The position numbers and the translations under genes were made by a program. The notes beneath the pieces are model-generated. The model was given only the letters and a program-made list of their open reading frames with translations, was not told the origin of the DNA and searched no databases. A stretch of 64,000 nt of DNA, from assembly GCF_009765835.1 (NCBI RefSeq), contig NZ_LMUS01000006.1, positions 1,632,438-1,696,437 of the forward strand, written 5' to 3'. This stretch comes from Granulicella sp. L56 (GTDB lineage: Bacteria > Acidobacteriota > Terriglobia > Terriglobales > Acidobacteriaceae). The first letter of the stretch is position 1. Each line of letters starts with the position of its first letter. Positions 24,946 through 34,659 of the stretch are shown here, piece by piece.

Positions 24946-27900
24946 TTAGAAGATCACCTTGATGGCGCCCTGAATCTGGCGAGCACCGGTCGTGCCATCG
25001 TTCTGGCCGACCTGCGACTGCGACACTCCAAAGGTCGAAGACGCAATGCTCAGCGAGGCGAACGGAGGGGAAGACAGATTGGGATGATTGAAGACGTTGT
25101 AGCTCTCGGCGCGGAAGACCAGCTTGACCTGCTCGCGCAATGTCTGGGTCTTTTGCAGGACGACGTCCGTGTCAATCAGGCCGGGGCCGGAAAACTTGTT
25201 GCGGTGGATGGAAACACTCTCGCCATAGGGCGCGTTGGAAAAAGCAGCGGCGGAAGGCCCGGTGATCTTGCCTGTCGCGACGATGGTCCCGCGCCCGGAC
25301 GGATAAGGCGCTCCGATGAGCTCCGGCCGGTTCGTGACGCTGGTGTGGAGATTATCGATCGTGCCGCGCAGGTCGAAGGGCAAGCCAGTCTGCACCTGTT
25401 GAATGCCGGAGATCTCAATGCCTTCGAAGACGCGGCCGAGCAAGCCGCTGTTCAGGTGGGCAGCACCGGTGCCGATGGGTGTGTCATAGCTGGCCGCAAC
25501 CGTGCCACGGTGGCGCACATCGGAGTCAGAGTTGCCGTACTCCGGACCGAGGTCGAAGCTGTTGCGCGGAAGTCCGCTGCCGCCAGCGCCGGGGACGATA
25601 GGATCGCTGCCGTTGTCGAGCGAGTGGGACCAGGTGTAGCTGCCGGTAAGGGTAAGGCCGCCAAGCCGGCCGACGATCCTGGCCTGCAGAGCGTTGTAGT
25701 TGCTGCTGACCACCGAGGTCTGGAAGAGCTCGTTATAGAACGCAGTATTGTTGACGACGGGGTTGAAACTGGTGCCGTTGTCGTCAGTACCGCCAAAGTA
25801 AAGGTTGCCGAATTGCAGGGCCGATGGGAGCACTCCCGCATTAAGGGCGGCTTGGACCAGTGAGGGCTGCGGCGGAGCGCCGTCGATCTCGCGAAGTCCG
25901 TGAAAGCTGTGGTTGCCGACGTAGTTCACCTCAGCCGTCAGCTTGTTGTTGATCTGGTGCTGGACGCCGATGTTGTAGCTTTCGCTGGTCGGCATCTTAA
26001 GGCGAGGGTCGATGACCACCGGGCCTGAAAGGTAGTCGCCGTTCGAGATATTTGCCGAGGGCGTCAGCGACCCCGGAAAAGGAGCGCTAGCCACGGTGTA
26101 AGGACTGTCTCCGATAATGGGATAGTCATTGAACTGGGCCTGATAAGGCGGATTGCTCTTGGCATTGCCGAACAGGTTATCGAAGATGCGGTCGTGGAAG
26201 ATGCCGAAGCCGCCGCGAATGGCGGTCCTGCCATCTCCGTTGACGTCATAGGAGAAGCCGATGCGCGGCTCGATCATCTTCCAGCTATTGGCATAAAGCT
26301 GGTTCCCGGTTCCCGGCCCGACCGAGGTAAAGCTGAAGTAGCCCACCGCAGGCTGAGCAGCGGAGGCATCACCGTAGAAGTTCGAGAAGTTTCCATCCTT
26401 CTCATAGGGCACGCCGTTGAAGGCGTAACGAATGCCGAGAATGGCCGTAAACCGCGAATTCACTTTCCACGTATCCTGCCCGAAGAGCGCCCACTCGTGC
26501 TGGCGGAAGCGAGAAAGGTCATTGGCGCGGCGGTTGCCCTCGCGGGTAAAGAACTGGGTCTCGAAGTTGTTCGCGACACCGCCCTGCGCACCCCAGACGA
26601 GGTCCTCAAATCCAGGGAGGCTGGGCGAATCCGGATTACCGGCGAAGTTATACGACGGAATCTGGAAGTCGCCAAACCCATTCAGCGAGAGCAGGTCGCG
26701 CGAATCGAAGTTGTCATAGTTATTGTCCTTGACGCTGCGATACTCGCCGCCGAACTTCATCGAGTGCGCGCCCTTGGTCACGGAGAAGGTATCGGCAAAC
26801 GAGATCGTCGAGCTAAGCCGGGCCTGACCATTGCTGTCGCCGAGATCGACGCAACCGAAGGTGAAGAAGTAGGGAATGGAGACGTCGCGGCCATTGCCGA
26901 AGGTATCGAAGCCGGTAACCGCATCGATCCCTTTGTGGTTGCAGAAGAAACCATCGTTCGTCTGGTTGTAGCCAGCCTTGAAGAGGTTGGTCGTATTGGT
27001 CGAGAGTGCCGAGGCGAGCGAGATGACGCCGTTATGCGTCGTGGCAATCGAAGAGGTGTCGCCATAGCCGGGCAGTACCTCATCGTGAAAAGGGTCGGTC
27101 TCAGCCGAGTGGCCATAGATATAGCGGACCGTAAGCTGGTGCCTGTTGGTCAGCTTGTGGTCCAAGCGGCCAGTGAGGTTGTAGTCGTTCAGCGCATCGG
27201 GCGAAGCGAAGGAGTAAGTTGTGCTGACGCCGTCGCCGTTATCGGCCTGCCCCACGGGAGCAAGGGCGAGGATATTTGCGACAACAGGATCCTGTAGAAG
27301 ACCAGAGAGGTTGTTTTTATTGGCGGGATCGGTAAGATCGACCGGGGTCACGCTGCCATCGGTCGGATCGATGTAGTTGAACTTGCCGGTCCGGAAGGCC
27401 GCAGTGGGAGTCGTCTGGGTGGAGGTACGGGTGGTGCGGAAGCGCTGCACCTCGCCGTTGAGGAAGAAGAAGGTGTTGTCCTTCCAGATCGGGCCGCCAA
27501 CCGAGGCGCCGAAGTCGTTGCGAACGTAGGGGTCCTGCGGATCGCCCTTCTTGTTGAAGAAGTCGCGCGCGCCCAGAGCGTTGTAGCGGCCAAATTCGTA
27601 GGCGTCGCCGTGGAACTGGTTGCCGCCGCCACGAGTGACCACGTCGATGATGGCGCCCGTATTGCGGCCAAACTCCGCGTCGAAGTTGTTGGTGATGACG
27701 CGGAACTCCTGCGTCGAGTCAGGATTGGCCGACGAGATGCCGCCCGGGATGCCGGGGACCGAGGTGTCGTTATTGTCCGCGCCGTCCAGCATGAAGTTGT
27801 TGTTGCGATCGCGCTGGCCATTGACCGAGAAGCCGCCATCGTTATTGGTCGAGGAAACCACGCCCGGAGACAGCAGGGTGAGCTGGTAAGGGTCGCGCAG

Positions 27901-28347
27901 GATCAGCGGCAGATCATTGATCTGCTTGGAGTTAACGACCGTTGAAAGCTGAAAGCTGTCGGTCTCCACCGGGGCAATGGTGACATCCTGCACATCGATC
28001 GAGGCGACCGCACCGGCAAGCTGCAGGTTAAAGTTGACCGGAAGCGTCGCCGCGACGTTCAGCACCACGTGGTTGCGGGACGTCGTCTGGAAGCCCTGGG
28101 CCTCGACCGTCACCGTGTACACCGACGGCGGCAGAGCGGCAAAGTTATAGATGCCCGCGGAGGTGGTCGTCGAGGTGCGCGTTAGCGCGGTTGACTCGGA
28201 TTTTGCGGTGACCGTGGCGTTCGGAACGACGGCCCCGGCAGGATCGAAGACCTGGCCGGTAACACTACCGGTCTGCGCGAAGCTTACCCCAACCAAGGAG
28301 ACGAGAAACAGCAAGGCAATACCTGTACTTCTAAAGCAAATTCGCAT
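24946..28347 (-). CDS. Oar-like TonB-dependent receptor with carboxypeptidase-regulatory domain
   Basis: Outer-membrane protein of 1133 residues, of the large type typical of acidobacteria. A signal peptide (1-24) is followed by a CarboxypepD_reg Ig-like fold (GSVTGQVFDPAGAVVPNATV, about 25-110), a plug (NGQRDRNNNFMLDGADNND, FDAEFGRNTGAIIDVVTRGG) and a long beta-barrel ending GARQIQGAIKVIF. Such receptors are thought to import plant polysaccharide breakdown products or peptides. GGAG lies 6 bases before the ATG at 28347, which I prefer to the upstream start at 28371. It stands between rsfS and rlmH on the opposite strand, so it probably inserted into that cluster. Confidence 0.93.
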   Translation of the reverse strand: MRICFRSTGIALLFLVSLVGVSFAQTGSVTGQVFDPAGAVVPNATVTAKSESTALTRTSTTTSAGIYNFAALPPSVYTVTVEAQGFQTTSRNHVVLNVAATLPVNFNLQLAGAVASIDVQDVTIAPVETDSFQLSTVVNSKQINDLPLILRDPYQLTLLSPGVVSSTNNDGGFSVNGQRDRNNNFMLDGADNNDTSVPGIPGGISSANPDSTQEFRVITNNFDAEFGRNTGAIIDVVTRGGGNQFHGDAYEFGRYNALGARDFFNKKGDPQDPYVRNDFGASVGGPIWKDNTFFFLNGEVQRFRTTRTSTQTTPTAAFRTGKFNYIDPTDGSVTPVDLTDPANKNNLSGLLQDPVVANILALAPVGQADNGDGVSTTYSFASPDALNDYNLTGRLDHKLTNRHQLTVRYIYGHSAETDPFHDEVLPGYGDTSSIATTHNGVISLASALSTNTTNLFKAGYNQTNDGFFCNHKGIDAVTGFDTFGNGRDVSIPYFFTFGCVDLGDSNGQARLSSTISFADTFSVTKGAHSMKFGGEYRSVKDNNYDNFDSRDLLSLNGFGDFQIPSYNFAGNPDSPSLPGFEDLVWGAQGGVANNFETQFFTREGNRRANDLSRFRQHEWALFGQDTWKVNSRFTAILGIRYAFNGVPYEKDGNFSNFYGDASAAQPAVGYFSFTSVGPGTGNQLYANSWKMIEPRIGFSYDVNGDGRTAIRGGFGIFHDRIFDNLFGNAKSNPPYQAQFNDYPIIGDSPYTVASAPFPGSLTPSANISNGDYLSGPVVIDPRLKMPTSESYNIGVQHQINNKLTAEVNYVGNHSFHGLREIDGAPPQPSLVQAALNAGVLPSALQFGNLYFGGTDDNGTSFNPVVNNTAFYNELFQTSVVSSNYNALQARIVGRLGGLTLTGSYTWSHSLDNGSDPIVPGAGGSGLPRNSFDLGPEYGNSDSDVRHRGTVAASYDTPIGTGAAHLNSGLLGRVFEGIEISGIQQVQTGLPFDLRGTIDNLHTSVTNRPELIGAPYPSGRGTIVATGKITGPSAAAFSNAPYGESVSIHRNKFSGPGLIDTDVVLQKTQTLREQVKLVFRAESYNVFNHPNLSSPPFASLSIASSTFGVSQSQVGQNDGTTGARQIQGAIKVIF

Positions 28348-28611
28348 GTATAACTCCTGGCCCCACGGCATCGGTGTTAAAACTTATGAGCGACAATGAA
28401 ACTGGTCTGATAGGTCGGCCGTATTCTCTAAACATGCTCGACAATAGTTACCGCTTTCCAATGCGTTGAAGCACGCCGTACGCCATTGCCTTTTTCTCCG
28501 CAACAAATTGCAAAATGAACACGATACGATATAAATGCTGATAAATAAATATGAAATTCTAGATAATTTGGAAAGACAATCTGGGAAAATGGATTTTTTG
28601 GAAAGATAATC
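28348..28611. other. AT-rich divergent promoter region
   Basis: The stretch 28500-28611 is far richer in A and T than its surroundings and separates the divergent receptor and rlmH genes. TTGGAAAGACAAT and TTGGAAAGATAAT at about 28567 and 28597 are near-identical direct repeats. Promoters are likely here, but I cannot assign boxes. Confidence 0.5.
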
Positions 28612-29067
28612 ATGAAAATTGTCTTGACTGCTGTCGCTCCCCGGCGGACACGAACCAAATCGGAGGCGACCGACCGCCTGCTGGCCGACTATATCGAGCG
28701 CTGCGGACGATATCTACCCTGCGAGTCGCAGGTCTTCGAAGAAGAAGCAGCATTTCTGGAGTGGCTGTCCAGGCAGGCAGGGCGAGGTCCGGCCTATGCC
28801 ATCCTGCTCGACAGCCGTGGCCAGCAGTTTTCGTCCGAGGACTTCGCCGCCCGGTTCGGCGACCTGCGTGACGGAGGCAGCCAGCGGGTGGTGCTGGGGG
28901 TTGGCCCCGCCAATGGCTGGTCGGCGGCAGGGCTGCAGCGGGCAAGCCTGCTGTTGTCGCTGGGAAGGATGACGCTGCCGCACCAACTGGCGCGGGTCGT
29001 GGCCGCCGAACAGGTCTACCGTGCACTGACGATTCTCGCCGGGCACCCCTACCACTCCGGCCATTAG
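28612..29067 (+). CDS. rlmH: 23S rRNA pseudouridine-1915 N3-methyltransferase RlmH
   Basis: SPOUT methyltransferase acting on helix 69 of 23S rRNA in assembled 70S ribosomes. The fold is seen in the C-terminal knot: VVLGVGPANGW (SAM loop) and LSLGRMTLPHQLARVVAAEQVYRA followed by GHPYH, the family's end signature. Length 151 is near the usual 155. GGAAAG lies upstream of the ATG. RlmH usually follows rsfS; here the Oar-like receptor separates them. Confidence 0.94.
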   Translation: MKIVLTAVAPRRTRTKSEATDRLLADYIERCGRYLPCESQVFEEEAAFLEWLSRQAGRGPAYAILLDSRGQQFSSEDFAARFGDLRDGGSQRVVLGVGPANGWSAAGLQRASLLLSLGRMTLPHQLARVVAAEQVYRALTILAGHPYHSGH

Positions 29068-29075
29068 GGAGTGTC

Positions 29076-29220
29076 TATAGCTATCTCCTCTCAGGTGTAG
29101 CTTCCTTCGTTTGGCATTCCCGATTCCTCGCAGGTATAGCTTCCTTCGTTTGGCATTCCCGAAGGGAATCTGCGTTTTGCTCGAATCAGCAAAACTACAT
29201 CGGGAGGAGAACCGCTCTAA
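29076..29220 (+). repeat. Family C repeat block, copy C1
   Basis: Two tandem units beginning TAGCTTCCTTCGTTTGGC, the second continuing into ATTCCCGAAGGGAATCTGCG and TTTTGCTCGAATCA, then GGAGGAGAACCGCTCTAA. ATTCCCGAAGGGAAT is a perfect inverted repeat apart from its centre. Confidence 0.8.
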
Positions 29221-29233
29221 CGCCACAAACTTA

Positions 29234-29279
29234 CGTCATCTCGACCGAAGCGCAGCGCAGTGGAGAGACCCCTGTATTT
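29234..29279 (+). repeat. Family A dispersed hairpin repeat, copy A9
   Basis: Short form (AGCGCAGCGCAGTGG centre), between rlmH and accD. Confidence 0.9.
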
Positions 29280-29440
29280 CGCCTTTGCCTTCGTCGTTGC
29301 CCGTTCTCGTCCTTCTCCGTGTCGTCCGACGTCGGCCAATGCTAAACCCAGCACCTTCAGCACACCCCGGCATCAAGCCGTCGTCCCGCCCCAGACATCG
29401 GTACAATGGACAGGCACGACTTTGAGGGCAGCGAAAGCAC

Positions 29441-30298
<858 letters not shown>

Positions 30299-30337
30299 TC
30301 GATCACGGATCAACGCGGACAGCCACGGATTTCAAAA

Positions 30338-30368
30338 CTTAACACCGATCTGCACCGATGACACCGAT
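30338..30368 (+). repeat. Family D repeat, left arm of inverted pair D1
   Basis: CTTAACACCGATCTGCACC followed by GATGACACCGAT. Its exact reverse complement lies at 30558-30588. Confidence 0.9.
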
Positions 30369-30452
30369 GACACCGATTTAAAACAAGAAACAAACGCACG
30401 TCATCTCAACCGAACCGCCACAAAAGCACACGCCGCTCAGCCACCAGAAGCA

Positions 30453-30498
30453 CGTCATCTCGACCGGAGCGAAGCGGAGTGGAGAGACCCCTGTATTT
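30453..30498 (+). repeat. Family A dispersed hairpin repeat, copy A10
   Basis: Short form, enclosed by the two arms of family D pair D1 and preceded by degenerate left arms near 30399 and 30430. Confidence 0.9.
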
Positions 30499-30557
30499 CG
30501 CCATTGTCGTTGCCTGTTCCTAAAATCCGCGCAAATCCGTGGTCGACTTGTATTTAA

Positions 30558-30588
30558 ATCGGTGTCATCGGTGCAGATCGGTGTTAAG
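30558..30588 (-). repeat. Family D repeat, right arm of inverted pair D1
   Basis: Perfect 31-bp reverse complement of 30338-30368, with 189 bp between the arms. Confidence 0.9.
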
Positions 30589-30606
30589 CCTCTACAGGAA
30601 ATCTTC

Positions 30607-31452
30607 ATGGAACCAGCCAAGCCCTCCCGTACTGCCCTCCGCGTAGCCATGCGCCGCGCCGCGCACCAGATCTACGACGCCAGGCCGCTCGTCTTCGAAG
30701 ACCCCTTCGCCGTCTCCATCCTCGGCGACACCTACGCGGAAGAGGTCCGCCGCACGCCCACCCGGCCCGACCGTCCCTTCTCCGTCTCGCTGCGTGCCTT
30801 TCTCGTAGCGCGCAGCCGCTACGCCGAAGACAACCTCGCCCGCGCCGTCGAGCACGGAGTCACGCAGTATGTCCTTCTCGGCGCGGGTCTCGACACCTTC
30901 GCGCATCGCAACGCCTACCCCGGCCTCAAGGTCTTCGAGGTCGATCACCCGGCGACCCAGCAGTGGAAGCGCGAGCTGCTCGAAGCAGGCGGCATCGCCG
31001 CGCCCGACCGGCTGACCTACACCCCCGTGGACTTCGAGCGCGAGTCGCTGCCCGAACAACTTGCCGCCGCAGGCTTCGACGCCACCGCGCCCACTTTTTT
31101 CGCGTGGCTTGGCGTCGTGCCCTACCTCACCGCCGAGGCCTTCCGCTCCACGCTCGCCTTCATCGCCGCGCAACCCCAGGGCAGCGGCCTCGTCATGGAC
31201 TACGGCCAGCCGCGCCATGTGCTGCCACTGCTCGAACAACTCGCGCACGACTCGCTGGCCTCGCGCGTCGCGCTGGCGGGCGAACCCTTCCAGCTCTTCT
31301 TCACGCCCGAGCAGATCGCACAGGAGCTGACAGCATTTCGAGAGATCGAAGACCTCGACACCGGCGAGATCAACCACCGCTACTTCGCCGGACGCACCGA
31401 CTCGCTCTGGCTTCGCGGCACCGCCGGACGGCTGCTCTGCGCCTGGCGATAG
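30607..31452 (+). CDS. Class I SAM-dependent methyltransferase (LCM/TIGR00027 family)
   Basis: Cytosolic O-methyltransferase of the leucine carboxyl methyltransferase type common in mycobacteria and soil bacteria. Motifs: R-T-ALRVAMRRAAHQ start, YVLLGAGLDTFAHR (SAM loop), VFEVDHPATQQWKR (acidic motif II) and WLGVVPYLT. Length 281 is normal for the family. AGGAAA precedes the ATG at 30607; an earlier start at 30562 would be coded by the family D repeat and is rejected. The substrate is unknown; bacterial members methylate diverse carboxylates. Confidence 0.87.
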   Translation: MEPAKPSRTALRVAMRRAAHQIYDARPLVFEDPFAVSILGDTYAEEVRRTPTRPDRPFSVSLRAFLVARSRYAEDNLARAVEHGVTQYVLLGAGLDTFAHRNAYPGLKVFEVDHPATQQWKRELLEAGGIAAPDRLTYTPVDFERESLPEQLAAAGFDATAPTFFAWLGVVPYLTAEAFRSTLAFIAAQPQGSGLVMDYGQPRHVLPLLEQLAHDSLASRVALAGEPFQLFFTPEQIAQELTAFREIEDLDTGEINHRYFAGRTDSLWLRGTAGRLLCAWR

Positions 31453-31567
31453 GGCCTTTCTAAAATCTCTGAAAACACTAACGCCCCTCGAAGACAAGTC
31501 ATCAGTGCCGAGCATATCGGGATGATTTTTTATGTTCTTGGATAATAGATTGAGGCGGTAACCGGAT

Positions 31568-32182
31568 TTGAGACAGCGAATCTTTGCGTGGGCGTTTGCG
31601 CGCTTCAATCACCGATACGAGCAGTTCGTCTCGGCCTATAAGCAGCGGCTGTTCGCAGGCCTGAGCGGTACCGTGATCGAACTTGGAGCGGGCACTGGAG
31701 TAAACCTGCGCTATCTCGACCGCGACCGCGTGAGCTGGATCGGAGTCGATCCCAATCCTTTTATGCGGCCTTATCTTTTGCGCGAAGCCGACAGGCTGGG
31801 CATGGCGGCGGATTGCCGCATCGGCACTGCCTATGAATTGCCGGTCGAGGATGAAAGCGTCGATGCTGTGATCAGCACGCTGGTGCTCTGCTCGATCGAC
31901 GACCAGCAGCGTGCGCTGCGCGAGGTGCTGCGAGTGCTGAAGCCGGGCGGGAGATTTTTATTCATCGAGCATGTAGCCGCGCCGGTTGGGAGTCGTCTGC
32001 GCCGTATGCAGCGGCTGATCACGCCACTCTGGGGACAGCTTTGCGATGGCTGCCATCCGAATTGCGAGACCGCGGCGCAGATCAAGCACGCCGGTTTCAC
32101 AGCGGTCGAGTACGAAGAGATCGTAGCTCCGCTGCCGATCGTCAGCCCGCAGATTGTAGGCATGGCGAGGAAGATGAGTTGA
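31568..32182 (+). CDS. Class I methyltransferase, METTL7/UbiE-like
   Basis: 204-residue SAM-dependent methyltransferase. VIELGAGTGVNLRYL is motif I, VDPNPFMRPYL motif II, and ISTLVLCSIDDQ and LREVLRVLKPGGRFLFIEHV follow. The C-terminal block WGQLCDGCHPNCETA with paired Cys is typical of the METTL7-like group, whose members methylate thiols or lipids. The start is a TTG with GAGGCGG about 10 bases upstream. A clear terminator follows the stop. It is separate from the preceding methyltransferase family. Confidence 0.87.
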   Translation: MRQRIFAWAFARFNHRYEQFVSAYKQRLFAGLSGTVIELGAGTGVNLRYLDRDRVSWIGVDPNPFMRPYLLREADRLGMAADCRIGTAYELPVEDESVDAVISTLVLCSIDDQQRALREVLRVLKPGGRFLFIEHVAAPVGSRLRRMQRLITPLWGQLCDGCHPNCETAAQIKHAGFTAVEYEEIVAPLPIVSPQIVGMARKMS

Positions 32183-32183
32183 G

Positions 32184-32217
32184 AAAAAAGGAGACCGGCG
32201 GCGGTCTCCTGCTGTTT
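32184..32217 (+). terminator. Rho-independent terminator
   Basis: AGGAGACCG (32189-32197), 4-base loop, CGGTCTCCT (32202-32210), then TGCTGTTTT, 7 bp after the methyltransferase stop. The A-run upstream could let it act leftward as well. Confidence 0.85.
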
Positions 32218-32357
32218 TGATCGATGCGGTGTGTAGTCGAGTTTGGGGTATCAAGTGGTGAGTCGATCTGAAGTACACTCAACCTGATTATTTTTCTCTT
32301 GTCTAAAGAATGGCAGCACGACAGGATGAATATATCCGACAGTCAGAAGGATCATGT

Positions 32358-32969
32358 ATGAAACAACGGGGCTACAGTGTTCGAGTGGAAAAAGACAGTG
32401 TCTCTGTTGAGCATCGTGCTTCTTTTCGGCCTCGCACTATCGTCTGCATGGCGATTGCCTATGTGTATTACAGCTTCTTCCCGAGTGTTAGGAGGGTTCT
32501 CACAGATTTCTTCGCCACGTGGGACCCGGTGATTGGGTGCTTTGCGTTGCTGTTGTTGCTCATTCCACTTTTATTTGGAGCGACGTGGCTATTCTTCGCT
32601 TCAGGCGAAGTGATGCGCTGTGATGCACAGGAACTGCGTTTTGCGCGAAGGCGATCCTGGGGCCGTTGGCACCGTTTTCGGTTTTCCTCCGCACAGGTTC
32701 GAGAACTTCGCCGAGATTTCCGCGGCTCAGGCAGAACCCGTCATTTCACAGTGCTGACCTTCCAATATGAGGGGCGAACGTTCGACATGCTCGAAGATCT
32801 TAGCCTGACAGATTCGGAGAGCGTCTTACATGCTTGCAAGTCAATGGGCCTGGACGTAACCCTTCCAGTCGACGAGGCTGCTGGCATGTTGCATGATATC
32901 GAGCAACGAGGCTGGTTCATCAATCCATTGCGATCTGATCGCAAAGAGAATCCTGCTACCAAGCCGTGA
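32358..32969 (+). CDS. Membrane protein with two helices and cytosolic PH-like tail
   Basis: 203 residues. Two hydrophobic segments lie at about 30-45 and 58-82; the remaining part alternates basic beta-like strands (ELRFARRRSWGRWHRFRFSS, TVLTFQYEGRTFDMLEDLS), like the bacterial PH-like domains attached to membrane pairs. AAGG lies 7 bases before the ATG at 32358; the longer frame from 32310 has no ribosome site. I do not recognise a named family, and it stands alone after a terminator. Confidence 0.65.
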   Translation: MKQRGYSVRVEKDSVSVEHRASFRPRTIVCMAIAYVYYSFFPSVRRVLTDFFATWDPVIGCFALLLLLIPLLFGATWLFFASGEVMRCDAQELRFARRRSWGRWHRFRFSSAQVRELRRDFRGSGRTRHFTVLTFQYEGRTFDMLEDLSLTDSESVLHACKSMGLDVTLPVDEAAGMLHDIEQRGWFINPLRSDRKENPATKP

Positions 32970-33001
32970 GCTTGCATGTCGCTGAGTGGCCGATCTGGTT
33001 G

Positions 33002-33727
33002 CTATTTGATGGTGGTAAGTTTTTGCGGCGTGTAGTCGAGCTTGGGATACCAGGTAGCGCCGCGGCCTTCGGGAGTCATATCGAGGATGGTCCAGACCGG
33101 GTCGATGTCGGGAGCGCCGCGCGGGTCTTGTCCGGGGTCTGCGGTCTCGGGGCCCATCTCTCCGCTCCAGAAGTGGCGGATGATGCCATCGCGGCGGGTG
33201 AAAACGTTGAGGGCGGGGGCATCGGCGTCTTCGGCACTGACGTAGGCGCGGGTGTAGTCGCCCTGCATGTCGGAGTAGAGGGCGAGGTGCTGCCAGCCGC
33301 GCTCTTTTTTGAAGGCGAGCAGGCGCTCGATAGGCGAGCGGGCGATGATGGCGAACCCGGTGTGTTGAGAGACGCCGGGAGCGGAGCCGTCCCAGGCAGA
33401 GAGCAGCGAGGTGCAGCCGGGACATGGCCGCTCGCGCTGAGGGCCGAACATAAAGCTGTAGAGGACGAGGGTCTGCTTGTCGCCGAAGAGGTCGGCGAAG
33501 GTGTGCGGGCCGTCTTCGCCGATAAAGGTGTAGCCGTCGGGGACTGCTCCGCCTGGCAGTAATGAGCGGCGTTGCTCGGAGACGCGCTCGATGTGGCGGC
33601 GAAGCTCGATCTCTTCCGCGAGCAGCGCGGTGCGCGCCGTGCGGTACTCCGCGGACTCGTTGGGGAAGCGGACGGGGCTTTTGGCTGCCAGCTCGGTTGC
33701 TGAGGCGAGGGGGGTCTTTTGGGACAT
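33002..33727 (-). CDS. DUF899 family thioredoxin-like protein
   Basis: About 241 residues. The family has a thioredoxin-like fold of unknown role. Seen here: VSEQRRSLLPGGAVPDGYTF near the N-terminus, VLYSFMFGPQRERPCPGCTS with a CPGC pair where thioredoxins have CGPC, and VFTRRDGIIRHFWSGE at the end. The ATG at 33727 (GGAGAG upstream) is chosen over a TTG one codon earlier. It is likely cytosolic. No partner gene adjoins it. Confidence 0.88.
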   Translation of the reverse strand: MSQKTPLASATELAAKSPVRFPNESAEYRTARTALLAEEIELRRHIERVSEQRRSLLPGGAVPDGYTFIGEDGPHTFADLFGDKQTLVLYSFMFGPQRERPCPGCTSLLSAWDGSAPGVSQHTGFAIIARSPIERLLAFKKERGWQHLALYSDMQGDYTRAYVSAEDADAPALNVFTRRDGIIRHFWSGEMGPETADPGQDPRGAPDIDPVWTILDMTPEGRGATWYPKLDYTPQKLTTIK

Positions 33728-33871
33728 CAAGCTCTCCTTCTTGGGGGTAGGATCGCGGCTCGCCCTCAGGCGAACACTTTTTACAATCGTATAGCCATCG
33801 CGAGAGATCTTGCGTCGTGCACCAGCTTATTTGATGCCGAAAGATGCTCGCGTGGGTGCATGTGACGTGGT

Positions 33872-34564
33872 CTAGAACATGGGCTTGCGCGGCTTCGGTA
33901 TCAGCGGGGCGTTGAGCAGCGCAACGATCGGCGCGGCGAGCTTGAGGTGTGCCACGATGTCTTTGACCAGCGTGGGGCGTAGCGCAAACTCGGCGGGGAG
34001 GCGTGCGATGACTCCCCATTGCTTCGCGAGCAGAAGGTCGATCGCAGGGTGTTCGGCGGGGAAGCCTTTGGGCGCACGCGTGAGGCGCTGGCCATCGATC
34101 TCCTGCATAGCGGACTTCAGTTTTTTTGCTGCAAGCAGACGGCGCATCTCCGTGTGGTGGTCGAGTAGATGGCGACGAATGGCGAGCAGTTGTTCGCGCT
34201 CAGGCATGAAGACGCCACCGGCGATAGTGACCTCCGTGCCACTGACGTCGATGTAAAAGCCCCCGCCCGAGGTCTTCTCCAACCCCTGCCGCGCCCACCA
34301 TGCGGCCTGATGGACCTTATAGGGACGCTTGTCCTTGCTGAAACGAATGTCGCGGTAGATGCGCATGATGGCCTTCTGCGGGGCACGAACATTCTCAGGC
34401 GCGAAGTCGATCATCGCGTCGTTCACCTCGGCGACAAGCGCGAGCATGGGGGCTTTTAATTCGCGCTCATAGATATCCTTGCGCGCGGCAAACCACTCGC
34501 GGTCGTTGTTCCGTTTCAACCCCCGCAGAAACTTCAGGGCTTCGTTGGAAAAGTGTGTCGCCAT
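33872..34564 (-). CDS. DUF2461 domain protein (TIGR02453 family)
   Basis: About 230 residues. The hallmark start is FSNEALKFLRGLKRNNDREWF, with an uncharged-to-basic surface, followed by IYRDIRFSKDKRPYKVH and GGGFYIDVSG, all typical of this conserved family. Function is unknown. Three in-frame ATGs exist (34621, 34573 and 34564); the last gives the usual family N-terminus and has GGAAG just upstream, but the choice is uncertain. It is divergent from the SPFH gene with about 95 bp between. Confidence 0.87.
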   Translation of the reverse strand: MATHFSNEALKFLRGLKRNNDREWFAARKDIYERELKAPMLALVAEVNDAMIDFAPENVRAPQKAIMRIYRDIRFSKDKRPYKVHQAAWWARQGLEKTSGGGFYIDVSGTEVTIAGGVFMPEREQLLAIRRHLLDHHTEMRRLLAAKKLKSAMQEIDGQRLTRAPKGFPAEHPAIDLLLAKQWGVIARLPAEFALRPTLVKDIVAHLKLAAPIVALLNAPLIPKPRKPMF

Positions 34565-34659
34565 AGCTTCCATCTTAACTCGCACATCCTGACATCCACT
34601 GTCACCGGTACTTCCCGGCAACAGAACTCATGTATCCTCGCTGCGAGGCCAATTCGCAT

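Larger units (their letters stand above)
30299..30606. other. Intergenic region built from family D and family A repeats
   Basis: The gap between accD and the next gene consists of two family D arms (30338-30368 and 30558-30588) in inverted order around stuttered family A left arms (from 30399) and copy A10. AGGAAA before 30607 is the ribosome site of the next gene. I see no open frame of its own. Confidence 0.75.

Noticed and set aside
26194..27297. 367-codon plus-strand frame opposite the Oar-like receptor
   Set aside because: Antisense to a full-length receptor with signal peptide, plug and barrel; composition is biased and no motif is visible.
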